From positions 1 to 14,923 of the forward strand of contig SMVT01000124.1 of assembly GCA_004357365.1 (NCBI GenBank): a DNA stretch of 14,923 bases. Direction: 5' to 3'. The notes under the pieces are model-generated. The model saw only the letters and a list, made by a program, of their open reading frames with translations. It ran no database searches and was not told the DNA's origin. Origin of the DNA: Nitrospina sp. Its GTDB lineage: Bacteria; Nitrospinota; Nitrospinia; Nitrospinales; Nitrospinaceae. Both the position numbers and the translations under genes were made by a program. Numbering within the stretch: position 1 is the first letter of the stretch; each line of letters starts with the position of its first letter. Positions 1 to 6,440 of the stretch are shown here, piece by piece.

Positions 1-516
1 GTCGGTGGCCACCGGGAGCCGTCCCCGCTCCCGCGCCAGCCGTTGCTGGAAGCGGAGCCGGTGTTCGCGGAAAAAAACCAGGCCATCTTTTTCCGGCGTA
101 TTTTTTTGAACGGTGGAGCCGATGAAGTTGTCGTGATCCAGTCCGTAATGATCCTGCGTGGTGCGGTGCAGGGCGGCGAGGGCCCGGCCGAAACGTTCGT
201 AATAACCGTGGTCCGGCGTTCCGGTTTCGATGAACTCGAGCACCAGAAACTGCGGGTTGGAATCATCCGGCAGGGCGATCACTTTCGGGATGCGCGGACC
301 GTTTTTGGCCTCACGCATGAGTTTCAATCCCCGCGCCTCTTTTTCAAACATGCCGTCGGGTGGGCGGTCGTTATATTTCAGGAACACTCTTTCTCCGTTG
401 GAAAGAGTCAGCGCCTGCGTCTGGTTGATGCATCCCCCGCCGATGGATTGCATGGACTCAATGTCTACGGACTGTTTGTACACGGTTGCCAGCAGGTCCC
501 GAATTTGGTTTTTCAT
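1..516 (-). CDS. Fructosamine/ribulosamine 3-kinase family protein (C-terminus outside window)
   Basis: This is the N-terminal 172 residues of a protein-deglycating sugar-amine kinase, which would phosphorylate ketoamines on glycated proteins so that the adduct becomes unstable. The start is ATG at 516-514 and the frame is open to base 1. Visible family features are a glycine-rich loop (SIGGGCINQ, residues 24-32), the nucleotide-binding lysine in FLKYN (Lys47), the FEKEARGLKLM segment, the hinge-like FLVLEFIE, and the diagnostic DNFIGSTVQKN (about 137-147) followed by FFREHRL. The catalytic HGD region lies beyond the left edge. The start is 3 bases after the stop of the upstream phosphatase gene, with a GGAA ribosome site inside that gene's last codons, so the two are probably co-translated. 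Bacterial members are more often ribulosamine/erythrulosamine than fructosamine kinases; the sequence alone does not fix the substrate. Confidence 0.9.
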   Translation of the reverse strand, partial: MKNQIRDLLATVYKQSVDIESMQSIGGGCINQTQALTLSNGERVFLKYNDRPPDGMFEKEARGLKLMREAKNGPRIPKVIALPDDSNPQFLVLEFIETGTPDHGYYERFGRALAALHRTTQDHYGLDHDNFIGSTVQKNTPEKDGLVFFREHRLRFQQRLARERGRLPVATD

Positions 517-519
517 GGA

Positions 520-1011
520 TTATTCCATTTGCGATTTGACGTAATCGAGAAGTGGGGGACAGGTGCGGTGTACGATCTGAAACACGTGCTCGAATCCGTC
601 ATCCCTGCCGTAATAAGGATCGGGCACATCCAGGTCGCCGTTGGCCTCCGGGTCGAACGACCGGAACAGGCGGATTTTTTTCGCGGCCACCTCCGGCGAG
701 CACATGTATTCCAGGATGTCCCGGTTGGACTGGTCCATAGCGAGGATGAGGTCGAAGCGGCGGATGTCGCCCGGTTGAATCTGCTGGGCGCGGGAGGTCA
801 GGGGCACCCCTTTTTTGCGGGCGGTGGCCTTCATGCGGGCGTCCGGGGGTGAGCCGACGTGCCAGTTTCCGGTTCCGGCGGAATGGATAATTATTTGATT
901 TTCAAGGCCTTTCTCTTTTATCAGGGCTTGAAACACGCCTTCGGCGAGGGGCGAGCGGCAGATGTTGCCGAGGCAGACGAAACAGATTTCAAAGGGTTTG
1001 GAAGCGGCCAT
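520..1011 (-). CDS. Low-molecular-weight protein-tyrosine-phosphatase family protein
   Basis: A 163-residue cytoplasmic phosphatase of normal family length. The P-loop CLGNICRSP (residues 13-21) gives the nucleophile Cys13, second cysteine Cys18 and phosphate-binding Arg19 of the CX5R signature. The general-acid loop VPDPYYG supplies Asp131 followed by two tyrosines. Trp50 sits in the SAGTGNWHVG segment, where class-A enzymes carry a substrate-recognition aromatic residue. The family dephosphorylates phosphotyrosine, arsenate-like or small-molecule targets; class-A members also hydrolyse protein-bound ribulosamine 5-phosphate. The gene lies 3 bases upstream of a fructosamine-kinase homologue on the same strand, which favours a deglycation role over tyrosine signalling (inference). 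No exopolysaccharide or tyrosine-kinase gene is visible nearby. The ATG at 1011 lacks a clear Shine-Dalgarno sequence. Confidence 0.93.
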   Translation of the reverse strand: MAASKPFEICFVCLGNICRSPLAEGVFQALIKEKGLENQIIIHSAGTGNWHVGSPPDARMKATARKKGVPLTSRAQQIQPGDIRRFDLILAMDQSNRDILEYMCSPEVAAKKIRLFRSFDPEANGDLDVPDPYYGRDDGFEHVFQIVHRTCPPLLDYVKSQME

Positions 1012-1190
1012 AGTATCATTGATTTAGGAACGATTTCCGTTTAAGATTACGCCTACTGCCCAACTCAGGGTGGCCGGAACCGGGTGTGCATCGCCGGAAT
1101 CACTCTGGGTTTCATTTATTCTATGACACCCTCCTGCCCACATTCAACCAGCATTTTTGGGCGTCAGAATTCAAAAAAAGAGACTGAACG

Positions 1191-2483
1191 TTGATCGAAC
1201 GCTATACACTTCCCGAGATGGCCGCCATCTGGTCCCCGGAAAACAAGTTCCGCATCTGGCTGGATATTGAAATCGCGGCCTGCGAAGCTTTGGCGAAACG
1301 CAAGGAGATTCCCCAGTCGGCGGTCAACACCATCAAGCAGAAAGCCGGGTTCAATATCAAGCGAATCGACGCCATCGAGAAGGAAGTGAAGCACGATGTG
1401 ATCGCTTTTCTGACCTCGGTGGCGGAACATGTGGGAGACGCCGCGCGTTACATGCATCTGGGGATGACGTCGTCCGACGTGCTCGACACGGCCTTCGCGG
1501 TGCAGTTGCGCGATGCGGCGGACTTGATGCTGGATCAGTTAAAAAAGTTCCGTGCGGTGTTGAAGAAGCAGGCGAAGCGGTATAAGAATACGCCGACCAT
1601 CGGGCGCTCGCACGGCATTCACGCCGAGCCCACCAGCTTCGGCCTGAAACTGGCCAACTGGTACGAGGAGGTCGGCCGCAACATCGAGCGGATGAAGCAT
1701 GCGCGAAAGAGCATCAGCGTCGGCCAAATCTCCGGCGCGGTCGGCGTGTTCGCCAGTATCGACCCGTCGGTGGAAGCCTACGTCTGCAAAAAGCTGAAAC
1801 TCAAACCGGCGCCGGTGTCCAGCCAGATCATCCAGCGGGACCGGCACGCGGAGTATTTCACCACGCTGGCGATCGTCGCCGGTACGCTGGACAAATTCGC
1901 CGTGGAGATTCGTCACCTGCAACGCACGGAAGTTTTGGAAGTGGAGGAATTTTTCTCGAAGGGCCAGAAAGGGTCGTCGGCCATGCCGCACAAGCGCAAC
2001 CCAGTGGTCTCCGAGCAAATGTCGGGACTGGCGCGGGTGGTGCGGGGCAACGCGTTGGCGGCGATGGAGAACATGCCGCTGTGGCACGAGCGGGATATCA
2101 GTCATTCGTCGGTCGAGCGGGTGATCGGCCCGGACAGCACCATCCTCGTCCACTACATGCTGACCCAAATGACGCGGCTGGTGGATCAACTGCTGGTCTA
2201 TCCCAAAAACATGAAGAAGAACCTGGAGCAGACCGGCGGCCTTATTTTTTCCGAGCACGTATTGCTGGCGCTGACGCGCAAGGGCGTGGTGCGGGACCAG
2301 GCGTACCGCATGGTGCAACGCAATGCCATGCAGGTGTGGGAGCAAGGCGGCGATTTTCCGGCGCTGTTGAAACAGGACAAGGACATCCAAAAGCATTTGA
2401 CCGACAAGGAAATCGATAAAGCGTTCGACCTGAACAACCATCTTAAAAACGTGGATAAAATCTTCAACCGCGTATTCAAATAA
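1191..2483 (+). CDS. purB: Adenylosuccinate lyase
   Basis: A 430-residue fumarase/aspartase-superfamily lyase that removes fumarate from SAICAR to give AICAR and from adenylosuccinate to give AMP. The start is TTG: the N-terminus MIERYTLPEMAAIW matches the conserved start of the family, and the next in-frame ATG would remove it. The upstream ribosome site is weak (AGAGA). Family landmarks are GMTSSDVLD (about 91-99), the general-acid histidine in GRSHGIHAEP (His141), and the signature GSSAMPHKRNP (261-271), whose Ser262/Ser263 lie on the mobile catalytic loop. Length and start resemble the Bacillus/Thermotoga type rather than the longer E. coli type. purC follows after a gap of 24 bases, or 9 if its alternative GTG is used, so the two form a purine operon. 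Confidence 0.97.
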   Translation: MIERYTLPEMAAIWSPENKFRIWLDIEIAACEALAKRKEIPQSAVNTIKQKAGFNIKRIDAIEKEVKHDVIAFLTSVAEHVGDAARYMHLGMTSSDVLDTAFAVQLRDAADLMLDQLKKFRAVLKKQAKRYKNTPTIGRSHGIHAEPTSFGLKLANWYEEVGRNIERMKHARKSISVGQISGAVGVFASIDPSVEAYVCKKLKLKPAPVSSQIIQRDRHAEYFTTLAIVAGTLDKFAVEIRHLQRTEVLEVEEFFSKGQKGSSAMPHKRNPVVSEQMSGLARVVRGNALAAMENMPLWHERDISHSSVERVIGPDSTILVHYMLTQMTRLVDQLLVYPKNMKKNLEQTGGLIFSEHVLLALTRKGVVRDQAYRMVQRNAMQVWEQGGDFPALLKQDKDIQKHLTDKEIDKAFDLNNHLKNVDKIFNRVFK

Positions 2484-2507
2484 TCCCCTATCGTGGAACG
2501 AATCGAA

Positions 2508-3224
2508 ATGAAACGCCTCGAACAACTATACGAAGGCAAAGCGAAGATCATTTATGCCACCGAGAACCCGGATCAGGTGATCCAGTATTTCAAGGACGAC
2601 GCCTCGGCGTTCAACGGCATCAAAAAGGGCACCATCGTCGATAAGGGGGTGGTCAACAACCATGTCTCCACCACCATTTTTAAATATCTGGAAGAGAAGG
2701 GCGTGCGCACCCACTGGGTGCAGGAGTTGAACGACCGCGAAATGCTGGTGAAGAAGCTGGAGATCATCCCGGTGGAGGTGGTGCTGCGCAATGTGGTGGC
2801 GGGAAGCCTGGCCAAGCGCATGGGCCTGGCGGAAGGCGAGAAGTTGAAAGCGCCGATCCTGGAGTTTTATTACAAGGACGATGATCTGGGCGACCCGATG
2901 ATCAACGAATACCACATCCTCGAGTTCGGCCTGGCTACGGCGGAGGAAATCGAAATCCTGAGAAAGCAGGGCCTTCTAATCAACGAACTGTTGTTCGAGT
3001 TTTTCAAACAGCGGAACATCCGGCTGGTCGATTTCAAGCTGGAGTTCGGCCGTCACCAAGGCGAGATTCTGCTGGGCGACGAGATCAGCCCGGACGGGTG
3101 CCGGTTATGGCACTGGGAGACCGGCGAGAAGATGGACAAGGACCGTTTCCGGTTCGACCTGGGGCAGGTGGCGGAGAAGTACCAGGAAGTCTATCACCTG
3201 ATCTGTGGCCCGGCGCCAGCGTGA
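2508..3224 (+). CDS. purC: Phosphoribosylaminoimidazole-succinocarboxamide synthase (SAICAR synthetase)
   Basis: This 238-residue enzyme condenses CAIR with aspartate using ATP to make SAICAR, the substrate of the neighbouring PurB. Landmarks are the ATP-binding start QLYEGKAKIIY (about 6-16), FKDDASAFNG, IIPVEVVLRNVVAGS (a family signature), EFYYKDDDLGDP, LVDFKLEFG and LLGDEISPD. ATG at 2508 is chosen because it puts six residues before LYEGKAK, as in related enzymes, and has GGAA at 2495-2498 upstream. A GTG at 2493 in the same frame would add five residues (MERIE) and cannot be excluded. It is the last gene of the purB-purC pair; purS, purQ and purL, which often follow, are absent and a repeat-rich gap begins directly after the stop. 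Confidence 0.96.
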   Translation: MKRLEQLYEGKAKIIYATENPDQVIQYFKDDASAFNGIKKGTIVDKGVVNNHVSTTIFKYLEEKGVRTHWVQELNDREMLVKKLEIIPVEVVLRNVVAGSLAKRMGLAEGEKLKAPILEFYYKDDDLGDPMINEYHILEFGLATAEEIEILRKQGLLINELLFEFFKQRNIRLVDFKLEFGRHQGEILLGDEISPDGCRLWHWETGEKMDKDRFRFDLGQVAEKYQEVYHLICGPAPA

Positions 3225-3253
3225 CCGGCGAAGCGCCGGAGCAAATTTAGCCC
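3225..3253 (+). repeat. Hairpin-tail repeat copy 1
   Basis: A perfect 6-bp stem (CCGGCG / CGCCGG) with an AAG loop at 3225-3239, followed by the tail AGCAAATTTAGCCC. It begins at the base after the purC stop, so it may also help terminate or stabilise the purBC transcript. Copy 2 at 3343 has the same loop and a similar tail, with two stem pairs swapped. Confidence 0.55.
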
Positions 3254-3312
3254 AGACGTTATGACGAATATGACCATTATCTCAACATACCAAAGTTGAA
3301 ATATTATCAGCG

Positions 3313-3340
3313 GTGCTCCGCCCGGCATGACGCGGAGCAC
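3313..3340. repeat. 9-bp inverted repeat
   Basis: GTGCTCCGC (3313-3321) and GCGGAGCAC (3332-3340) are exact reverse complements around a 10-base loop. It lies directly before hairpin copy 2 and has no T-run on either strand, so a terminator role is not supported. Confidence 0.55.
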
Positions 3341-3342
3341 AA

Positions 3343-3370
3343 CCGGGCAAGGCCCGGAGCTGATTTTGCC
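3343..3370 (+). repeat. Hairpin-tail repeat copy 2
   Basis: A perfect 6-bp stem (CCGGGC / GCCCGG) with an AAG loop at 3343-3357, then the tail AGCTGATTTTGCC. Compared with copy 1 the inner two stem pairs are exchanged on both sides, so pairing is conserved while the sequence is not. Confidence 0.55.
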
Positions 3371-3434
3371 AGAGTATAGAGGTGCGACTGAATAGTTACT
3401 TTCGCCGCTCCTACCCGGAGGGGGAACTGGCTGA

Positions 3435-3458
3435 CCGGCAACGGCGAGCAAGATTTCC
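3435..3458 (+). repeat. Possible degenerate hairpin-tail repeat
   Basis: CCGGCAACGGCG followed by AGCAAGATTTCC resembles copies 1 and 2 but has lost a clean stem. This is a weak match by eye. Confidence 0.25.
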
Positions 3459-3481
3459 TGGGCGCAATTCTGAATTTAGGT

Positions 3482-3516
3482 CCAGCGCCACGCTGGCGCG
3501 GGGCGAACTTAATCCC
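3482..3516 (+). repeat. Hairpin-tail repeat copy 3 (diverged)
   Basis: Two mutually exclusive 6-bp hairpins overlap here: CCAGCG-CCA-CGCTGG (3482-3496) and GCGCCA-CGC-TGGCGC (3485-3499). The following GGGGCGAACTTAATCCCC resembles the tail of copy 1. It lies 17 bases beyond the stop of the minus-strand small gene and could also limit read-through from that side. Confidence 0.4.
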
Positions 3517-3533
3517 CCCCTTGATAGAGGGCG

Positions 3534-3803
3534 CTACAATTTTGTGCAGACGACTTTGGTGGGTTGCATCATTCCGCATTCCATGGATTCCGTGCGGCCG
3601 TTGGCGGCGCCGGCGCAGGCGGTGCTGACGCCGTTCTGGATCACATTGTTTTTCTCCATGCCTTCCAACGTCTGGCAGACTTCGATGCCGTTGTAGGTGA
3701 TGCACACGTCGCACCGGTACTTGCTGCCGGTCCAAATCATGGTGACGGACAGGTAGCCGATCACTCCCAGAAAGACGATGGTCAAGACGGTGCCTTTTTT
3801 CAC
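3534..3803 (-). CDS. Small membrane-anchored six-cysteine protein, function unknown
   Basis: An 89-residue protein I do not recognise. Residues 4-25 form one hydrophobic segment after a Met-Lys-Lys start, typical of a signal anchor or uncleaved signal peptide, so the rest is probably periplasmic. The soluble part has six cysteines (31, 34, 43, 63, 76, 86), including a CDVC pair, an even number suited to three disulfides or a metal site. The start is GTG at 3803; its GTGA overlaps the orn stop by 4 bases, and a strong GGAGG (complement of 3808-3812) lies 4 bases upstream inside orn. This coupling and the ribosome site are the main evidence that the gene is real. No catalytic motif is visible. 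Confidence 0.72.
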   Translation of the reverse strand: MKKGTVLTIVFLGVIGYLSVTMIWTGSKYRCDVCITYNGIEVCQTLEGMEKNNVIQNGVSTACAGAANGRTESMECGMMQPTKVVCTKL

Positions 3804-4396
3804 GATTCCTCCCCCGATCCGGGTTTGAGCTCCGAGACCAGGGACGTCGGCTCGATGAAAAAATGGTCCCGGTAAAAAATCAATTCTTCGATCGATTCCT
3901 GGATATCGATCAGGGCCTTGTGCTCGTCGCTTTTCTTGGGCATTTTCCGTCCGTTGGGATACCAGCGCCGGACCACTTCCTTGATCGAGGTGACGTCGAT
4001 GTTACGGTAATGCAGGTATTCGCTCAAATTCGGCATGTATTTGTAGAGAAACCGCCGGTCCTGGCCCACGGAGTTGCCGCACAGTGGCGAAATTTTGAGG
4101 GGTACAAATTTTTTGATGAAGTCGAGAGTCCTCTCCTCCGCCTCTTCAATCGTGATTTTGGAATCCTTCACCTTCTGGATGAGGCCTGAGGCGCTGTGGG
4201 TCTTCTGGTTCCATTCATCCATCCGGTTCAGGATGTCATCCTCCTGATGAATGACCAGCGCGGGCCCCTCTTCGATGATATTCAGATGGCTGTCGGTAAT
4301 GATGGTGGCGATTTCGATGATCACCTCGACGTCCGGTTCCAGGCCGGTCATTTCGAGGTCCATCCACACCAGGTGGTTCGGGTCTTGTTGACTCAT
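3800..4396 (-). CDS. orn: Oligoribonuclease, 3'-5' exonuclease of the DEDDh family
   Basis: A 198-residue exonuclease that degrades 2-5 nt RNAs, and pGpG from cyclic-di-GMP breakdown, to mononucleotides in the cytoplasm. The DEDDh residues are all present: Asp13 and Glu15 in MDLEMTGL, Asp113 in GNSVGQDRRFL, and His159 and Asp164 in EHKALIDIQESI. The core ends near residue 182, about the length of the E. coli enzyme; roughly 16 extra C-terminal residues rich in Ser, Gly and Glu follow. The ATG at 4396 has GGAAC a few bases upstream. It lies 51 bases after argF and its stop overlaps the start of the next small gene, so it is probably transcribed with both. Confidence 0.96.
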   Translation of the reverse strand: MSQQDPNHLVWMDLEMTGLEPDVEVIIEIATIITDSHLNIIEEGPALVIHQEDDILNRMDEWNQKTHSASGLIQKVKDSKITIEEAEERTLDFIKKFVPLKISPLCGNSVGQDRRFLYKYMPNLSEYLHYRNIDVTSIKEVVRRWYPNGRKMPKKSDEHKALIDIQESIEELIFYRDHFFIEPTSLVSELKPGSGEES

Positions 4397-4447
4397 TAAA
4401 GTTCCAATCCAGGGTCTCGCTCCGTTATTGGAGGATTGACGACCCGG

Positions 4448-5362
4448 TTATTGCATCAGGGAAACCATGACGGCTTTCTGCAGATGAAGCCGGTTTTCCG
4501 CCTGATCGAACACGATGGACCCCGGACCGTCGATGACCGATGAGCTGACTTCCTCACTACGGTGCGCGGGCAGGCAATGCATGAACACCGCTTTGGGTCC
4601 GGCCCAGCGCATCACCTGATCGTTAATGGAGTATGCGGCCAAATCCTTCAGCCGTTGCTGGCGTTCTTCTTCCTGTCCCATGCTGGCCCACACGTCGGTA
4701 TAAACCACGTCGGCTCCGGACACGCCCTCCTGAACATTTTCCGTCAGGACGACGTTCAGATTTTTGGAGCCGGCTTCCTCCCGGCTCATCTCGAGCGCTT
4801 CCTTGGTGATCGTGTATCCTTTGGGGCTCACCAGCGAAATGTGCAGGCCGAATTTGACGCAGGCGAACAAGAGGGAAACGGCGACGTTGTTGCTGTCGCC
4901 CACATACGCCAGTTTGAGGCCTTCGAGGGTGCCGAATTTTTCCCGAAGGGTCATTATATCCGCCAGCGCCTGACAGGGATGGTTGAAATCCGTCAGGCCG
5001 TTGATGACGGGCACTGTAGCATACTTGGCGAGGTCGAGGACGTCGCTGTGGGAAAAAGTGCGGATCATGATGCCGTCCAGAAACCGCGACAGCACCTTGC
5101 CGGTATCGCTGATGGTTTCGCCCCGCGCCAGTTGCAAATCCTCGGGGCCGAGAAACAGGCCCATCCCGCCCAGTTGAAACATCCCGACCTGAAACGATAT
5201 CCGCGTGCGGGTGGATTTTTTATTGAAGATCATGCCCAGGGTTTTCCCCTTGAGCGCGCTGTCGAATTCCTGCGGCGATTGTTTGATCCGGTCCGCCAGA
5301 TCCAGCATGCCCGTCAACTCGTCCGAGGAAAAATCGGTCAATGCGATAAAATCTTTTTTCAT
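4448..5362 (-). CDS. argF: Ornithine carbamoyltransferase
   Basis: This 304-residue cytoplasmic enzyme joins carbamoyl phosphate and ornithine to make citrulline. Carbamoyl-phosphate contacts are KKSTRTRISF (Ser50-Thr51-Arg52-Thr53-Arg54), RTFSH (about 101-105) and FNHPCQAL (His128, Gln131). The ornithine-binding motif is DVWASMGQ (223-230), and the catalytic-cysteine motif is MHCLPAHR (Cys263). DVWxSMG with HCLP identifies an ornithine enzyme, not an aspartate or acetylornithine carbamoyltransferase. It follows the arginine dihydrolase gene after 122 bases on the same strand, so ornithine released from arginine could be recaptured directly. The Shine-Dalgarno sequence is weak. Whether it serves biosynthesis or a catabolic cycle cannot be told from sequence; no arcC or arcA is nearby. 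Confidence 0.97.
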   Translation of the reverse strand: MKKDFIALTDFSSDELTGMLDLADRIKQSPQEFDSALKGKTLGMIFNKKSTRTRISFQVGMFQLGGMGLFLGPEDLQLARGETISDTGKVLSRFLDGIMIRTFSHSDVLDLAKYATVPVINGLTDFNHPCQALADIMTLREKFGTLEGLKLAYVGDSNNVAVSLLFACVKFGLHISLVSPKGYTITKEALEMSREEAGSKNLNVVLTENVQEGVSGADVVYTDVWASMGQEEERQQRLKDLAAYSINDQVMRWAGPKAVFMHCLPAHRSEEVSSSVIDGPGSIVFDQAENRLHLQKAVMVSLMQ

Positions 5363-5484
5363 AGGTCTGTGAAGGCTCTGTGGCCCATCGATGAAATAAC
5401 AAAAAAATTATTCTACACGATATGGCGGTTCAGGACCATCCCGTGTGGGGGAAAACGGTTGGAATTCAGGGGTTTGTAGGCGCT

Positions 5485-6291
5485 TCAGCCGAGGGGCAGG
5501 GTGAGGCATTTATTGGCACCGCCGGCTTTCAGGAATTCGGAGACGGGTTGGATGACGGGCATATAGCCTTTATTTTTAATGAGTTGTGCGAGTTCCGGCC
5601 CGGCGTGGTTCATGAACAGCATACGGCCCACCAGAACCGCATTGCAGGCAAAATGAACGGCGTCTTCCTCGGCAACGACGATCCGGTTTTCCGGCGGAAT
5701 CCGCGCTTCAATGGCCTGCAGGGAAGGCTCGTCGAAGGCCGCGGGGTAATACATGACCTGATCATCCAACAGGGGACAGAAGCAGGTGTCGAGATGGTAA
5801 AAGCGGGGATGAGTCAGGTGCAGGGAAACCACCTCGAGCGACAGCTGTTCGGCCAGGAAGGGATGCGCTTCGCGGTCGGTGCGGAAACCGTAACCGGCCC
5901 ACAGCCGGTTGCTGTCCGGTTGCATCAGGGCATCGCCGGCGCCTTCGAAGTAAATGTTTTTAGGTAGCAGGGTGATGCGTGTGGCACGGGATTCGAACGC
6001 CTTCCGGAAGATCGGTTCCTCGCGGCGGCGTTCCTCGTGCTTGAACCGGCTGGGAATGAAATGGCCCTCGTGCATCAAACCGGCGTTGGCGGTGAATACC
6101 AGATCGGGAACGTGGGATTGCGGGTCGATCAGGTGGATGTCGGCCTGCCGCTTAAGGGCGTTGTAAAAATCGGTCCATTGCCGCACAGCGACGGCAGGAT
6201 CCACTTGGCCGATCTGGCCTTCCATCCAGGGGTTGATCGCGTAGCGGACCCCGAAATATTCTGGTGAACACATCAAAAGGCTGGGCTTCAT
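5485..6291 (-). CDS. argZ: Arginine dihydrolase-type amidinotransferase-superfamily enzyme (ArgZ/AgrE catalytic domain)
   Basis: A 268-residue guanidine-modifying (pentein-fold) enzyme. The N-terminus (LLMCSPEYFGVRYAINPWMEG), PDLVFTANAGL, the FEGAGDAL segment, FYHLDTCFCPL and the C-terminal FLKAGGANKCLTL closely resemble, from memory, the catalytic domain of cyanobacterial ArgZ/AgrE, which converts arginine to ornithine, CO2 and two ammonia. Likely catalytic residues are Glu116, His166 and nucleophile Cys262, with Asn20 and Asn69 as substrate-site candidates. The protein ends right after this domain; the cyanobacterial proteins have a long C-terminal extension that is absent here. ATG at 6291 is chosen because GGAGG lies 5 bases upstream; an in-frame GTG at 6303 overlaps that ribosome site. 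argF follows. A dimethylarginine-hydrolase activity is the main alternative; the INPWMEG start favours dihydrolase. Confidence 0.85.
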   Translation of the reverse strand: MKPSLLMCSPEYFGVRYAINPWMEGQIGQVDPAVAVRQWTDFYNALKRQADIHLIDPQSHVPDLVFTANAGLMHEGHFIPSRFKHEERRREEPIFRKAFESRATRITLLPKNIYFEGAGDALMQPDSNRLWAGYGFRTDREAHPFLAEQLSLEVVSLHLTHPRFYHLDTCFCPLLDDQVMYYPAAFDEPSLQAIEARIPPENRIVVAEEDAVHFACNAVLVGRMLFMNHAGPELAQLIKNKGYMPVIQPVSEFLKAGGANKCLTLPLG

Positions 6292-6313
6292 ACCGGCCTC
6301 CACAATAGAGATT

Positions 6314-6319
6314 ATTATA
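6314..6319 (-). promoter_or_regulatory. Putative -10 box for the argZ-argF-orn unit
   Basis: On the minus strand a perfect TATAAT lies 22 bases upstream of the argZ ATG, which would give a very short leader. No good -35 is found at 16-18 bases, so the promoter may need an activator or be fortuitous in this AT-rich patch. Confidence 0.4.
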
Positions 6320-6440
6320 TTAGATGGTGGCTGAGGGGGTTCGGTTGCATGTTGAATTTATAAATCGATTAGATGGAAAGTGACCCATTGAAGTGAAAAG
6401 GTAAGTGTAATGCAACGGGCGGAACCGGTGCGAGATGAAA

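Larger units (their letters stand above)
3225..3533. other. Non-coding gap with clustered short hairpin repeats
   Basis: This 309-base gap between purC (plus) and a convergent small gene (minus) has no credible coding sequence on either strand. It holds at least four GC-rich hairpins (3225-3239, 3313-3340, 3343-3357, 3482-3499), an AT-rich dyad (3466-3476), and a segment with an imperfect palindrome around 3387-3397. Three hairpins are followed by a similar tail of the form GC-AA-TTTA-GCCC. The arrangement resembles REP/MITE-like intergenic repeats sitting between two converging transcripts. It may also act as the transcription end for both, although none of the hairpins is followed by a convincing T-run. 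Confidence 0.6.

Noticed and set aside
43..852. 269-codon open frame opposite the kinase and phosphatase genes
   Set aside because: Runs antisense across two real genes and their junction; no domain features.
1539..2525. 328-codon open frame opposite purB
   Set aside because: Antisense shadow, His/Arg/Leu-rich, no motifs, no ribosome site.
3225..3533. CRISPR array in the repeat-rich gap
   Set aside because: Repeats are diverged hairpins at irregular spacing with no uniform spacers, and no cas gene is present.
3307..3735. Minus-strand frame through the repeat-filled gap and the small Cys gene
   Set aside because: Arg/His/Pro-rich, crosses palindromic repeats, and lacks the strong ribosome site seen for the 89-residue gene in another frame.
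4562..5479. 305-codon open frame opposite argF
   Set aside because: Antisense shadow of a complete ornithine carbamoyltransferase.
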